Numbered from the stretch's first letter, positions 14,989-24,043 are shown. The stretch is DNA of 44,240 bases from Phycisphaerae bacterium (GCA_030612705.1 JAUWNI010000020.1:1-44240), one strand, 5' to 3'. Notes: generated from the letters alone by a model not told the origin. A program made the numbers and translations.

Positions 14989-17739
14989 GTGAGCGCGGGG
15001 CGCGTCGACTACATTCAGAGCGTGACACCTCCGGAGACAACCAGTTCGGAAACCACGGCCCGCCCGGCACCGGTCAAACCGCCCGCGGCGGAGACTCTGA
15101 CACCCGCGATGCGCCAGTATTGGGAGCAGAAACAGCAGGCCCCCGAGGCGCTGCTGCTGTTTCGCATGGGTGATTTTTACGAGCTGTTCTACGACGACGC
15201 CAAGCTGGCGGCCAAGGCGCTCGGGATCGCGCTGACCTCGCGCGACCGGGGCAAGACTCCGCTGGCGGGCATCCCGCACCATGCCCTGGACAACTATCTC
15301 GCCAAGCTCGTCGCCGCCGGTTACAAAGTCGCGATTAGCGAGCAGGTCGAAGATCCGAAGCAGGCCAAGGGCGTGGTCAAGCGGGCGCTGGTCCGCATCG
15401 TCACCCCCGGTACGCTGACCGACGACGGCCTGCTCGAAGGGACGCAGAGCAACGTGCTGGCCGCGTTGTGCCAGCCCGGCGGCGAGACCGGGATCGCCAC
15501 GCTCGAGCTGTCCACCGGGCAACTCTATGTCCAACTCTGCGACCAGCGCCGACTGCTCGACGAGCTGTGCCGGATCGACCCGGCGGAGGTTCTGCTGGCG
15601 GAGTGGCAGGAGGCCGGCCGACACCCGCTAGAACCCGAGATTCGCGAACGCACCGGTGCGGCCGTAACGTACCGCCCGGCGACCGACTTCAATCCGCACC
15701 GCGCCGAGAAGCTGCTCGAAGAGCAGTTCGAGACGCGCGGCCTGATCGGCTTCGGCTTCGAGAAGATCGACGCCTCGCTCCAAGCCGCCGGGGCGCTGCT
15801 GGCTTACGCGCGCGAGACACAGAAGGCGGTCATCCGGCACCTGCGGCCGCCGAAGCGGCGTTCGTCCGACGAATTCCTCCTGCTCGATCAGGTCACGCTG
15901 CGATCACTGGAGGTCGAACGAACGCTGCGAACCGGATCGCGGGCCGACTCGCTGCTGGCGGCGGTGGACCGAACGCGAAACCCGATGGGCGCCCGCCTGC
16001 TACGGCAATGGTTGTGTTACCCACTACGCGATGTCGAGAAAATCCAAAAGCGTCAGCGCCTCATCGAAGTGCTGCGCGGCGAGGACGGACGCCGCACACT
16101 GCTGCGCGGCTCATTGCGTGAAATGGGCGACATGGAACGTATGGTTGGCCGGCTCGGCGTGCAACGCACCAACCCGCGCGATTTGCGCGCCCTCGGCGAC
16201 GCACTTTGCCAACTACCCGCGATGCGCGACGCGCTGCGCGAACTGCGTACCGATGAAAGCGACAAGCTCGCCGAGCGGCTGGAAGGACTCGACGATCTCG
16301 CCGACCAACTTACCAGCGTGCTCAAACCAGACGCGCCGCTGACCGTCCGCGAGGGCGGCATCTTCGCCGCCGGGTACAACGCCGAACTCGATCGGCTGCG
16401 GTCGATCGGCAGCGACGGACAGACCTGGCTGGCCGAGTTCCAGGCCCGCGAACTCAAACGCACCGGCATCCTCTCGCTCAAGGTCGGCTTCAACAAAGTC
16501 TTCGGCTTCTACATCGAAATCACACACACGCACCGCGACCGCGTCCCGCCGGATTATGTCCGCAAGCAAACGCTCAAGAACGCCGAGCGCTACATCACCG
16601 ACGAGCTCAAGAAATACGAAAGCGAGGTCCTCTCGGCCGAGTCGCGGGCCAACGAACTCGAGTACCAGTTGTTCAACGAGCTGCGCGAAACCGCGACGGC
16701 CTACATCCCCCGGCTGCAACAAGCCGCGGCGGCACTGGCAATCGTCGACGTCCTGGCCGGCTGGGCCGAGCTCTCGCTGCGCGAACAGTATTGTCGACCG
16801 GAATTCGCCGAAGAACCCGTGCTGGAAATCGAGGAAGGCCGACACCCGGTAGTCGCCCCGGCCCTAGCCGGCAGCTTCGTCCCAAACGACACGAACCTGA
16901 AAGCAGTCAGCGATCAGCAATCCCCAATCGTCAATCGTAAATCGTCAATCGTAAATCCCCAATCCCTCGCTCTGATCACCGGCCCCAACATGTCCGGCAA
17001 AAGCACCTACATCCGACAGGTCGCCCTGCTGACACTGCTCGCACACTGCGGCTGCTGGGTGCCGGCCAAGCGTATGCGTCTCGGCGTCGCCGACCGCATC
17101 TTTACTCGTGTCGGCGCGAGTGATGAGCTGGCCCGCGGACAATCGACGTTCATGGTCGAAATGCTTGAAACCGCCAATATCCTCCACAACGCCACACAAC
17201 ACAGCCTAGTCATCCTCGACGAAATCGGCCGCGGAACGAGCACCTACGACGGCCTGGCGCTGGCCTGGGCAATTACCGAGCACCTGGCCCAACGCGTTGG
17301 CTGCCGAGCGCTGTTCGCCACGCACTATCATGAACTAACCGAATTGGGCGAACTGCTCGAAGGGGTTTTTAATCTGAACGTAGCGGTGCGCGAGTACGAG
17401 GACCAGGTCGTCTTTCTCCACCACATCGTCCCCGGGGCCGCGGATCGCAGCTACGGGCTCCACGTCGCCAAGCTCGCCGGCTTGCCACACGAGGCGATCG
17501 AGCGCGCCAACGCCGTGCTGAACGAACTGGAGAAAACGTTCAACCGTGAATCACAACGCCCGGTGTTGGCGGCCGTCCAGAGACGACGATCCCGCCAATT
17601 GCGGCTATTCGAAGAGCCGGAAGAGACTGTTGTGCGGCAACTCCGCGAGCTGACGTCCGAGCAACTCGAATCGGCCTTCGCGCTGGAACTGATCACCAAA
17701 TGGCGGCGCCTGCTCGGCATCAGTGAGATTGGGGATTGA
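14989..17739 (+). CDS. mutS: DNA mismatch repair protein MutS
   Basis: MutS recognises mismatches and small loops in DNA and starts repair with MutL, driven by ATP. This 916-residue protein has the mismatch-binding F-x-E (MGDFYELF) near the N-terminus, the Walker [10 protein letters not shown] at residues 665-673, the Walker B and signature region [12 protein letters not shown] from 744 and the ATHYHEL switch. The start is uncertain: GTG at 14989 and GTG at 15022 both lie before the conserved part, and a further upstream ATG at 14869 falls in a repeat. A low-complexity insert ([19 protein letters not shown], about 641-659) just before the Walker A strand is encoded by repeat units of the same kind that follow the stop codon. 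Confidence 0.96.
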   Translation: MSAGRVDYIQSVTPPETTSSETTARPAPVKPPAAETLTPAMRQYWEQKQQAPEALLLFRMGDFYELFYDDAKLAAKALGIALTSRDRGKTPLAGIPHHALDNYLAKLVAAGYKVAISEQVEDPKQAKGVVKRALVRIVTPGTLTDDGLLEGTQSNVLAALCQPGGETGIATLELSTGQLYVQLCDQRRLLDELCRIDPAEVLLAEWQEAGRHPLEPEIRERTGAAVTYRPATDFNPHRAEKLLEEQFETRGLIGFGFEKIDASLQAAGALLAYARETQKAVIRHLRPPKRRSSDEFLLLDQVTLRSLEVERTLRTGSRADSLLAAVDRTRNPMGARLLRQWLCYPLRDVEKIQKRQRLIEVLRGEDGRRTLLRGSLREMGDMERMVGRLGVQRTNPRDLRALGDALCQLPAMRDALRELRTDESDKLAERLEGLDDLADQLTSVLKPDAPLTVREGGIFAAGYNAELDRLRSIGSDGQTWLAEFQARELKRTGILSLKVGFNKVFGFYIEITHTHRDRVPPDYVRKQTLKNAERYITDELKKYESEVLSAESRANELEYQLFNELRETATAYIPRLQQAAAALAIVDVLAGWAELSLREQYCRPEFAEEPVLEIEEGRHPVVAPALAGSFVPNDTNLKAVSDQQSPIVNRKSSIVNPQSLALITGPNMSGKSTYIRQVALLTLLAHCGCWVPAKRMRLGVADRIFTRVGASDELARGQSTFMVEMLETANILHNATQHSLVILDEIGRGTSTYDGLALAWAITEHLAQRVGCRALFATHYHELTELGELLEGVFNLNVAVREYEDQVVFLHHIVPGAADRSYGLHVAKLAGLPHEAIERANAVLNELEKTFNRESQRPVLAAVQRRRSRQLRLFEEPEETVVRQLRELTSEQLESAFALELITKWRRLLGISEIGD
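16915..16969. repeat. AATCGTCAATCGTAAATC-type repeat inside mutS
   Basis: The units AATCCCCAATCGTCAATC and GTAAATCGTCAATCG occur here in frame. The complementary units GGGGATTGACGATT and the same-strand TCGTCAATCGTTAATCG recur right after the mutS stop (17728-17805). The coded peptide contains two related halves, SPIVNRK and SSIVNPQ. Confidence 0.8.
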
Positions 17740-17806
17740 CGATTGGGGATTGGGGATTGACGATTGGGGATTGATTAATCGTTAATCGTCAATCGTTAAT
17801 CGTCAA
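17727..17806. repeat. tandem GATTGGGGATTGAC repeats between mutS and the trkH-like gene
   Basis: Units of GGGGATTGACGATT repeat several times from the last mutS codons, then switch to TTAATCGTCAATCG, so the stretch can fold on itself. It ends at the ATG of the next gene and leaves no room for a standard Shine-Dalgarno. Confidence 0.8.
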
Positions 17807-19302
17807 TGCGCCTGAAACAGCCCGATCTCTGGTTCCTCGTTGCACTGCTGGTCATCACGGCGGCCGGTGCGGTGCTGTTGGCGCAAACCGGCGCCGTAGA
17901 CCCCGATGCGCGACACCTTAGCTACTTTCGACACTACTGGCAGGCAGCGTTCGACGCGCTGAGCGCGGCCTGCGGCGTCGGAATGCTGACCTACAGCTTC
18001 TACGAAGACTACACGCCGCTGGGACGCTGGATTCTGACCGGGCTTGGCGTGGCCGGCGCGCTGCTGTTCGTGGCGGCGGTGACACACGCCGTCGGGCGAA
18101 CCGTGCGGCACGGCCGCCTTGGCCGTGAGTACGCCGGTCCCATCGTCGCGGTCGTCGCGTTTGTCGTAACGCAAGCGGTTGCCGTCGGCGTTTTCTTGTT
18201 GCTGACGGGGTTTGAGCACGCGCCCGAAAACGCCTGGCGTGCGATTGCCGCGTTTTCATCGCTCGGCTGGGGGACCGAAACGCCGGAAGGAGTATTGCAA
18301 AGCGGAGCTTTGCGGCTCCCCGCATGGCCGCTCGCGCTGTTGGCGTGGATCGGAGCGCTGGGTTGGCCGCTGTGGCTGTTTGTTGTCCCAGCTTTGTTCA
18401 AACGTTGGAGCGGGTTCTGGGTTCAGGCAGTAGCGTCCGCCCCCCGCGGCGGACGTAGGGTTCAGGGTTCAGGAAGCAGGGTTCAGGGTTCAGGGGATCC
18501 GAGATTTCAGATTTCAGATGGCCGGTTGAGAACCGGTCGCGCATTGCTGGTAATGGTTGGCGGTTACACCGCTTGGTTGCTGCTGGCGGCGTTGCTTATC
18601 TGTGCGTTCGAGACCCCCCGCGGTTCGGCCGGGCGGGGGGAACCGAACGATACGCTCTCCGGCCAACCTTTGGCACCGCGCTACGTTCGCAGTCTGGTGC
18701 AAACCGCAGCGGCGTCGGGGGCGGGGATGCCGACCGAGTCGCTCGCGGAACGCGACACCAGCGACGGTACCAAGTTCACCCTCTCCGCGTTGCTGCTGGT
18801 CGGCGGGCTGGGCGGATCGGCCACCGGCGGCATGCAGTGGACGCTGTTGCTGTGGGCCCTGGCCGGCGCCGCCGCCGCCCTCGGCTGGCTCGGAAAAGAA
18901 AAGGCCGCTACGGATGTTGCCCGCTGGATGCACGCCGGTCTGGCCTGCCTCCTCCTGCTGGTCTTGCTCGCACTGGTCGTCGCGGTGGGACTGCTGCTGA
19001 TCGAGAACTGGACGGCGTCGCGCTATCAGCCGCCGCCGAGCTTTGCCGACGCCCTGCTCGACGCGAGCTCGATTGTTGCCGGCGGGAACCTATCCAGCGG
19101 TCTGACCGAATCCGTCACCAGCCGAAACCTGCTCAGCGGCATCCGACAATCGGCGAACCTCTACCAGTACGGCATGGCCTGGCTAATGTTGGCGATGCTG
19201 GCCGGACGATTATTGCCGCTGGTCGTGCTGCGACGACTGGGAAGCGCCCGTCCTGCCGCCGGCAAGTCAAGTTCCGAGGCCGCACAAGCCGATAGCATAT
19301 AG
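17806..19302 (+). CDS. TrkH/KtrB-like potassium transporter subunit with repeat insertions
   Basis: This 498-residue membrane protein shows the four-P-loop layout of TrkH/KtrB potassium channels: pore regions near residues 48-60 (SAACGVG), 141-155 (AAFSSLGW), 296-315 (TAAASGAG) and 412-432 (SSIVAGGNLSSGLT), plus the GGLGGSATGG segment that corresponds to GGSPGSTAGG in the family. The pore residues are divergent, so ion selectivity is uncertain. No trkA or ktrA regulator is visible. Three low-complexity inserts in loops match dispersed repeats: around 164-172, 205-242 (GSGSRVQGSG) and 269-285 (PRGSAGRGEP). No Shine-Dalgarno precedes the ATG, which follows directly on repeats. The next gene starts 4 nt after the stop. 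Confidence 0.82.
   Translation: MRLKQPDLWFLVALLVITAAGAVLLAQTGAVDPDARHLSYFRHYWQAAFDALSAACGVGMLTYSFYEDYTPLGRWILTGLGVAGALLFVAAVTHAVGRTVRHGRLGREYAGPIVAVVAFVVTQAVAVGVFLLLTGFEHAPENAWRAIAAFSSLGWGTETPEGVLQSGALRLPAWPLALLAWIGALGWPLWLFVVPALFKRWSGFWVQAVASAPRGGRRVQGSGSRVQGSGDPRFQISDGRLRTGRALLVMVGGYTAWLLLAALLICAFETPRGSAGRGEPNDTLSGQPLAPRYVRSLVQTAAASGAGMPTESLAERDTSDGTKFTLSALLLVGGLGGSATGGMQWTLLLWALAGAAAALGWLGKEKAATDVARWMHAGLACLLLLVLLALVVAVGLLLIENWTASRYQPPPSFADALLDASSIVAGGNLSSGLTESVTSRNLLSGIRQSANLYQYGMAWLMLAMLAGRLLPLVVLRRLGSARPAAGKSSSEAAQADSI
18297..18313. repeat. small palindrome inside the trkH-like gene
   Basis: GCAAAGC-GGA-GCTTTGC is a perfect 7-bp inverted repeat within the coding sequence, encoding LQSGALR in frame. 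Confidence 0.65.
18421..18512. repeat. GGGTTCAG tandem repeats and palindrome inside the trkH-like gene
   Basis: A palindrome CGTCCGC...GCGGACG (18434-18455) is followed by four GGGTTCAG units in two pairs and then two TTTCAGA units (GATTTCAGATTTCAGATGG). The stretch stays in frame and encodes a Gly/Ser/Arg-rich loop. Confidence 0.8.
18614..18650. repeat. palindrome with CGGTTCGG inside the trkH-like gene
   Basis: CCCCCCGCGGTTCGG followed by CCGGGCGGGGGGAACCG makes an imperfect inverted repeat in frame, encoding a Pro/Gly/Arg loop. Confidence 0.6.
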
Positions 19303-19306
19303 CGCA

Positions 19307-20047
19307 ATGGTTGCGCTCGGCATCATTCTGGCCCGCGCGGGCAGCAAGGGCCTGCGGAATAAGTGTGTGCGTCCGCTGCTCGGGCGTCCGCTGATCGACT
19401 ATACGTTTGACCACGCGTTGGCGAGCAATCTACTCACGGCAATCGTGTTGACCACCGATTCCGAGCCGGCCAAACAACTGGCTCGACGCTGTGAAATCGA
19501 GATCGTCGATCGGCCCGCCGAGTTGGCGACGGACACGGCGACGGTTGACGCCGCCGCCCGGCACGCCGTCGAAACCTGGGAAGCGCGACATCGGCAAGTC
19601 GTGGATGCGGTGGTGCTGCTATACGCGAACATCCCGGTGCGGGCCGACGGCATCATTGATCGCGCGCTTGAGCACCTCGAACGAACCGGGGCCAGCTCGG
19701 TCCGCACAGTCGCCCCGATCGGCAAGCACCATCCCGACTGGCTGCACCGGCTCGACAGCGATCGGCTGGTGCAGTTCCGGCCCAACAGCATCTATCGCCG
19801 ACAGGATCTCGAACCGCTCTATGGTCACGACGGCGCGGCGGTGGCGGTAACGCGGCAGGCGCTTTTCGACGCGCTGCAAACGCCCAACGACGCCCACGCG
19901 TTTTTCGGTCCGGATCGGCGGGCAATCGTGCAGCGTCCGGAAGACACCGTGGACGTGGATGAGCCGGTCGATCTGTACGTCGCCGAGGCGGCTCTGCGGA
20001 CGCGGGTAGACCGAAGCTCCGCTTTGTCGGCAAGTGAGCAGATATGA
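19307..20047 (+). CDS. neuA: CMP-nonulosonic acid cytidylyltransferase (NeuA/PseF/LegF-like)
   Basis: This 246-residue nucleotidyltransferase probably activates a nonulosonic acid (sialic, legionaminic or pseudaminic acid) with CTP to give the CMP-sugar. The N-terminal ILARAGSKGLRNK (residues 7-19) is the CTP-binding motif of acylneuraminate cytidylyltransferases, and VLTTDSEPAK and later DVDEPVDL fit the family. It has the usual length of the compact bacterial type. It begins 4 nt after the trkH-like gene and overlaps the next gene by ATGA, so the three neu genes are translated together. The exact sugar cannot be told from sequence alone. Confidence 0.88.
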   Translation: MVALGIILARAGSKGLRNKCVRPLLGRPLIDYTFDHALASNLLTAIVLTTDSEPAKQLARRCEIEIVDRPAELATDTATVDAAARHAVETWEARHRQVVDAVVLLYANIPVRADGIIDRALEHLERTGASSVRTVAPIGKHHPDWLHRLDSDRLVQFRPNSIYRRQDLEPLYGHDGAAVAVTRQALFDALQTPNDAHAFFGPDRRAIVQRPEDTVDVDEPVDLYVAEAALRTRVDRSSALSASEQI

Positions 20048-21162
20048 AATACGATCACGCCGGCCAGTCCGACACGCCTCGCGTGTCGATCGGAGGATGC
20101 CTCGTCGGGTCCGGTCAGCCGACCTACGTGATCGCCGAGGCCGGAGTGAACCACGACGGCACGCTGGACAAGGCGTTGCGGCTGGTTGACGTGGCGGCCG
20201 AGGCGGGTGCCGACGCGGTGAAATTTCAGGTCTTCCGCGCGGACGAGCTGGCCACCGCGGCGGCCGAGACCGCGAACTACCAGAAGAGCCGCGGGCTTAA
20301 GCCCGCGCGGACACACGCGTGCCGGAAGCAGACCCGGGATCAGTCGCAGCGGGAGATGCTAGCGCGGCTCGAACTCTCCGACGATGGATTCCGTCGGGTG
20401 CGAACACGCTGTGTTGAGCGCGGGATCGAGTTTCTCGCGACGCCTTTTGGACCGCGAGACATCGATCGACTGCTCGAACTGAAGGTCAACGCGATCAAGA
20501 CCGCATCGACCGACTTGAACAACGTGCCGCTGCTGCGTAACGCGGCGGAGACGGGGCTGCCGATGATTGTCTCCACCGGAGCAGCGACGGTGGAGGAGAT
20601 ACGAACGAGCGTGGAGCGTCTGCGGGGATGGGACGCCGGGGAGCGTTTGATCCTGCTGCACTGCGTGAGTGCCTATCCGACGCCGCTGGACGCCGCCAAT
20701 TTGCGCGCGATCGGCGCTTTGCGGCGCAACTTCGGCGTTGTGTGCGGGTTCAGCGATCACACGACCGAGACGCAAACCGGAGCGTGGGCGGCGGCGGCCG
20801 GGGCGAGCGTACTCGAAAAACACTTCACGCTCGATCGCGAGGCGCCGGGACCGGACCATGCGATGTCGCTCGATCCGCCGGGTTTGCGGCAATACATATC
20901 GTCGATCCGCGACGTCGAGCGCGCCCTGGGCACGGGCGAACTCGGCCTGAGCGCACTCGAGGCCGACGTGCGGGCCGTAGCGCGCAAGAGCGTCGTCGCC
21001 GCCCGTGATCTGACAACCGGCACCGTGCTGCGCCTGGAGATGTTGACCGTGAAGCGGCCGGCCGGCGGAATCGAACCGGATCAGCTCGACGTATTGATCG
21101 GCCGACAAGTGGCGACCGACGTGCCGCGAGATACCATCCTGAAATGGGACATGATCCAGTGA
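20044..21162 (+). CDS. neuB: nonulosonic acid synthase (NeuB/LegI/PseI-like)
   Basis: This 372-residue enzyme condenses a six-carbon N-acyl sugar with phosphoenolpyruvate to form a nine-carbon nonulosonic acid. The TIM-barrel start (YVIAEAGVNHDG), VKFQVF, the metal-binding CGFSDHTTE region and LEKHFTLDREAPGPDHAMS are all present, and the C-terminus forms the SAF (antifreeze-like) domain (KSVVAARDLTTGTVL). It starts with ATGA overlap to neuA and ends with GTGA overlap to the next gene. Residues about 81-99 (SRGLKPARTHACRKQTRDQ) are an extra basic peptide between NYQK and the family's QREML segment. The peptide is coded partly by a 25-bp palindromic repeat also found between genes. Confidence 0.9.
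   Translation: MKYDHAGQSDTPRVSIGGCLVGSGQPTYVIAEAGVNHDGTLDKALRLVDVAAEAGADAVKFQVFRADELATAAAETANYQKSRGLKPARTHACRKQTRDQSQREMLARLELSDDGFRRVRTRCVERGIEFLATPFGPRDIDRLLELKVNAIKTASTDLNNVPLLRNAAETGLPMIVSTGAATVEEIRTSVERLRGWDAGERLILLHCVSAYPTPLDAANLRAIGALRRNFGVVCGFSDHTTETQTGAWAAAAGASVLEKHFTLDREAPGPDHAMSLDPPGLRQYISSIRDVERALGTGELGLSALEADVRAVARKSVVAARDLTTGTVLRLEMLTVKRPAGGIEPDQLDVLIGRQVATDVPRDTILKWDMIQ
20286..20310. repeat. 25-bp palindromic repeat inside neuB
   Basis: GAGCCGCGGGCTTAAGCC followed by CGCGCGG matches intergenic copies at 22330-22354 and 25730-25754 and, inverted, at 25790-25814. All contain CCGCGGRCTTMAGYCCGC. In neuB it encodes SRGLKPAR in frame. Confidence 0.85.
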
Positions 21163-22310
21163 CGAGCAGCCGCGGCGGACGAAAGCGAAAACGCGTGGCG
21201 GTGATCACCGGGACGCGGGCGGAGTACGGCCTGCTCCGCTCGACGATCGAGGCGATCGACGCCCATCCGCGATTGGAACTCCAACTCGTCGTGACGGGGA
21301 TGCACCTGCTGCGCAAGTTCGGCCACACGATCGATGACATCGTCGCCGACGGTTGGCGCATCGCGGCGCGTGTCCCGATGCAAACCGGTCGGGACAACTC
21401 CACCGATCAGGCAACCGGCCTGGGACACGGCATCGCGGGAATCGCCGAATTCCTCGAAAAAGCCAAGACGGACATCGTGGTCGTGCTCGGCGATCGGATC
21501 GAGGCCATGGCCGGCGCGCTCGCCGCGGTGACGACCGGACGCGTGCTGGCGCACATCCACGGCGGCGATGTCGCGCTCGGGGATTTCGACGAGTCGCTCC
21601 GCCACGCGATCACCAAGCTCGCACACGTGCATCTGACCGCGACACGGGAGTCGATGCGACGCGTGTTGCGACTGGGCGAGTCCCGCGAGCACGTGCATTG
21701 TGTCGGCGCGCCCGGGCTCGATCGACTGCGAACGCTCCTGGCGGAAGCTGGGCCGCGTCGGCGTTCTCACGCGGCGCTGGTTGTACAACACGCCTACGGA
21801 CGATCAGCCGCCGTGGAGGAAAAGGTGGCATCGATGATCTTGCGGGCGGTCGCCGAGGCGGATTTGAAGCGGTTGATCGTCTATCCCAACAGCGACCGCG
21901 GGCATCGCGGCGTGTTGCGGGCAATCGATCGGCATGTCAAGACGCATCCCTCCGATGATGTGCGGGTGTTCCGTTCGTTGCCGCGCGACGATTATTTACG
22001 GACGTTGCTGGACGTTGACGTGCTGATCGGGAATTCGTCCAGCGGGATCATCGAGGCACCGTTTCTCGGAACAACCACGGTCAACGTCGGTCAGCGGCAA
22101 GCCTGGCGACAAGTCGGCGGGCCAACGGTCGTCCAGGCCGCCGAGTCGCTCGGGGCGATCCGAGCCGCGCTCCATAGCGCCCCGCGAAAACGACCAAGAC
22201 GCGGGGGGCGCAGCGTCTACGGCGACGGCACCGCTGGGAAGCGTATTGCGGATATCCTCGCCCGGCTACGGCTGTCGCCGAAGCTGCTCCGCAAACAAAT
22301 CACGTATTAA
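21159..22310 (+). CDS. neuC: UDP-GlcNAc 2-epimerase, hydrolysing (NeuC/LegG-like)
   Basis: This enzyme (about 383 residues) converts a UDP- or GDP-linked N-acetyl-glucosamine type sugar to the free 2-epimer, such as ManNAc, the substrate for NeuB. The family phrase ITGTRAEYGLLRSTI near the start, GDRIEAMAGALAA, HIHGGDVALGDFDE and IGNSSSGIIEAP are characteristic. GTG at 21159 gives a 4-nt overlap with neuB; an ATG at 21144 is an alternative. With neuA and neuB this completes a three-gene route to an activated nonulosonic acid. No PseB/C or LegB/C genes are seen, which favours the sialic-type route, or a legionaminic route with those genes elsewhere. Confidence 0.88.
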   Translation: MTSSRGGRKRKRVAVITGTRAEYGLLRSTIEAIDAHPRLELQLVVTGMHLLRKFGHTIDDIVADGWRIAARVPMQTGRDNSTDQATGLGHGIAGIAEFLEKAKTDIVVVLGDRIEAMAGALAAVTTGRVLAHIHGGDVALGDFDESLRHAITKLAHVHLTATRESMRRVLRLGESREHVHCVGAPGLDRLRTLLAEAGPRRRSHAALVVQHAYGRSAAVEEKVASMILRAVAEADLKRLIVYPNSDRGHRGVLRAIDRHVKTHPSDDVRVFRSLPRDDYLRTLLDVDVLIGNSSSGIIEAPFLGTTTVNVGQRQAWRQVGGPTVVQAAESLGAIRAALHSAPRKRPRRGGRSVYGDGTAGKRIADILARLRLSPKLLRKQITY

Positions 22311-22329
22311 AGTATTAACATAACCCGAA

Positions 22330-22354
22330 GAGCCGCGGACTTCAGTCCGCGCGG
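22330..22354. repeat. 25-bp palindromic repeat downstream of neuC
   Basis: GAGCCGCGGACTTCAGTC followed by CGCGCGG belongs to the same family as 20286-20310. It is followed by another palindromic stretch (CTACGTCGGCCGCGGGG then GGCCGACG) up to about 22420. The rest of the gap to 22572 shows no gene. Confidence 0.85.
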
Positions 22355-22572
22355 CGCCGACGTAGATAGCCGAATACATCCCAATGGCCTACGTCGGCCG
22401 CGGGGGGCCGACGCTACAGGGCCCGCGCCGAAGCCCGCCGGAAGTGTCATGGACCGCCACAATTGTTGCATCCGCCGTTGTATCGGCTCGGCGTGATCGT
22501 TACGATTGAGATGATGGGGTTGTCCTCGGCAGAATGCACACTTCAATTGCACATGAAAAAGGAGTAGGAAAG

Positions 22573-23955
22573 ATGACGAGCAACACACAACGCACTATCG
22601 GCGGGATTACCATGGTGGTCCTCGCGGCAGTTCTCGGCACGATCCCCGTGCTCGCTCAGGCACCGTTCAACCCGGACCTCTACACGATCAACAGTAACGG
22701 CGAGGTTATCACCCTGGCCGGGTTCGATCTTCCCGAGCCTCCCCCGCGGATGGGAGGCGGACGTACCGAAACAACGCTGCTTAAAAGCTATTTGAGTTTC
22801 GATTATTGGAGCCTGCGAACGCGCGGCGTACGGGATACCGTCGGCAATCTGCACTTTGCCGCCGAGCTGTATGAGTACAGCAATCCGACCAGCAACCTCG
22901 ACCGCTTCGTAATCAGCCCGGACGGGGAGCTTTTGGAAACCCATCTCGACTGGGCGGGTGTCGGCGGCAAGGCGGTCGTCACAGACGCCAACGGCAACAA
23001 CGTCTACCTGCGCACGGTTGCCACCGCCTCGGAGCACGGGTGTGTGGATAGTGCTAATTACATACACCTGTTCAGCGCACCCGGCAATATCACCTACGCT
23101 AAGCTCGATCCGGCCGGGAACACCGTGATTGACTGGACGACCATCGCCAGCGGTGCCGGGGCGTGGGGCGGTTACGTACAGCCCGTCGTCACCAACACCG
23201 ACATGCTGGTCGCCACCTGGTATCGCAGCACGGAAGACATCTGCGCCGTGATGAGCACGGACGGCGGGGTAACCTGGTCCGAGATCGTGGTGCTGGTGGA
23301 CCGTCCCACCAACGAGCAGACGACCATGCTCAAGACGGTCGTGGACGCCGACGACTACGTACACCTCGTCTACCGCAGTTGGAATTTCGATACCAGCGAG
23401 GAGCGGATCTACTACACCAAGCTCTGCCCGGACTGGTCGACGGTTTGCGTCGGCGAGACCGTCTTCCGCACAAGCTCCACATGGTACCCGTCCGTCTCGC
23501 TCGACGACGCCGGCAACCTGCACGTCAGCTTTGGACCGCGGTATCAGACCGGCACGACGCTGGTCTACACCTGCCTGCGGGGAGACCTGGATCTGGGCGG
23601 CGACCCGGCCACGGATGAGACGCTGACCCTCATCCCAGACCAGACCTTCATCACAGACCCCGACTATGTTCGTTACGCGTTAAACGTGCCCGACGAGAAC
23701 GGCACGGTCCACGTCATCTTTGAAGAGGGCGAGTACGGACGCGATACGGACAAGGATCTCTATTACACACGGTTCGCCTGCCCCGGCGACCTGGACGCGG
23801 ACGGCGACGTGGACCTGTCCGACCTGGCGATCCTGCTCAGCAACTACGGCACCACCAGCGGCGCCAATCGCTTCGACGGCGACTTCGACGGAGACGGCGA
23901 CGTGGACCTGAGCGATCTGGCTACGCTGCTCAGCGTGTACGGATCGAATTGCTGA
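22573..23955 (+). CDS. secreted Asp-box protein with dockerin-like C-terminus
   Basis: This 460-residue protein has a signal peptide (cleavage near LAQ, residue 28). The body looks like a beta-propeller: a near-canonical Asp-box (MSTDGGVTWSE, about residues 228-238) and related phrases such as YPSVSLDDAGNLHVSF occur, as in sialidase-fold BNR proteins. No catalytic sialidase residues can be assigned. The C-terminal ~60 residues carry two EF-hand-like loops, DLDADGDVDLSDL and DFDGDGDVDLSDL, nearly the same tail as the protein at 11011-12948. The ATG at 22573 has GGAG 8 nt upstream; an upstream ATG at 22534 is less likely. It lies just downstream of the neu operon on the same strand. Confidence 0.83.
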   Translation: MTSNTQRTIGGITMVVLAAVLGTIPVLAQAPFNPDLYTINSNGEVITLAGFDLPEPPPRMGGGRTETTLLKSYLSFDYWSLRTRGVRDTVGNLHFAAELYEYSNPTSNLDRFVISPDGELLETHLDWAGVGGKAVVTDANGNNVYLRTVATASEHGCVDSANYIHLFSAPGNITYAKLDPAGNTVIDWTTIASGAGAWGGYVQPVVTNTDMLVATWYRSTEDICAVMSTDGGVTWSEIVVLVDRPTNEQTTMLKTVVDADDYVHLVYRSWNFDTSEERIYYTKLCPDWSTVCVGETVFRTSSTWYPSVSLDDAGNLHVSFGPRYQTGTTLVYTCLRGDLDLGGDPATDETLTLIPDQTFITDPDYVRYALNVPDENGTVHVIFEEGEYGRDTDKDLYYTRFACPGDLDADGDVDLSDLAILLSNYGTTSGANRFDGDFDGDGDVDLSDLATLLSVYGSNC

Positions 23956-23972
23956 CGTAGGTTCTGATCAGC

Positions 23973-24020
23973 GCAGGTGCCCCATCCCGTTGCGCAGCAG
24001 CATGGGGTGGGGCACCCTGC
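23973..24020. repeat. imperfect palindrome between convergent genes
   Basis: GCAGGTGCCCCATCCC and GGGGTGGGGCACCCTGC form a hairpin of about 15 bp between two convergent genes, so it may act as a bidirectional terminator even though no T-run follows. It shares its GTGCCCCA core with 10773-10844 and 14867-14905. Confidence 0.6.
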
Positions 24021-24043
24021 TGTTACGGTACAGGCGGTTAAAG

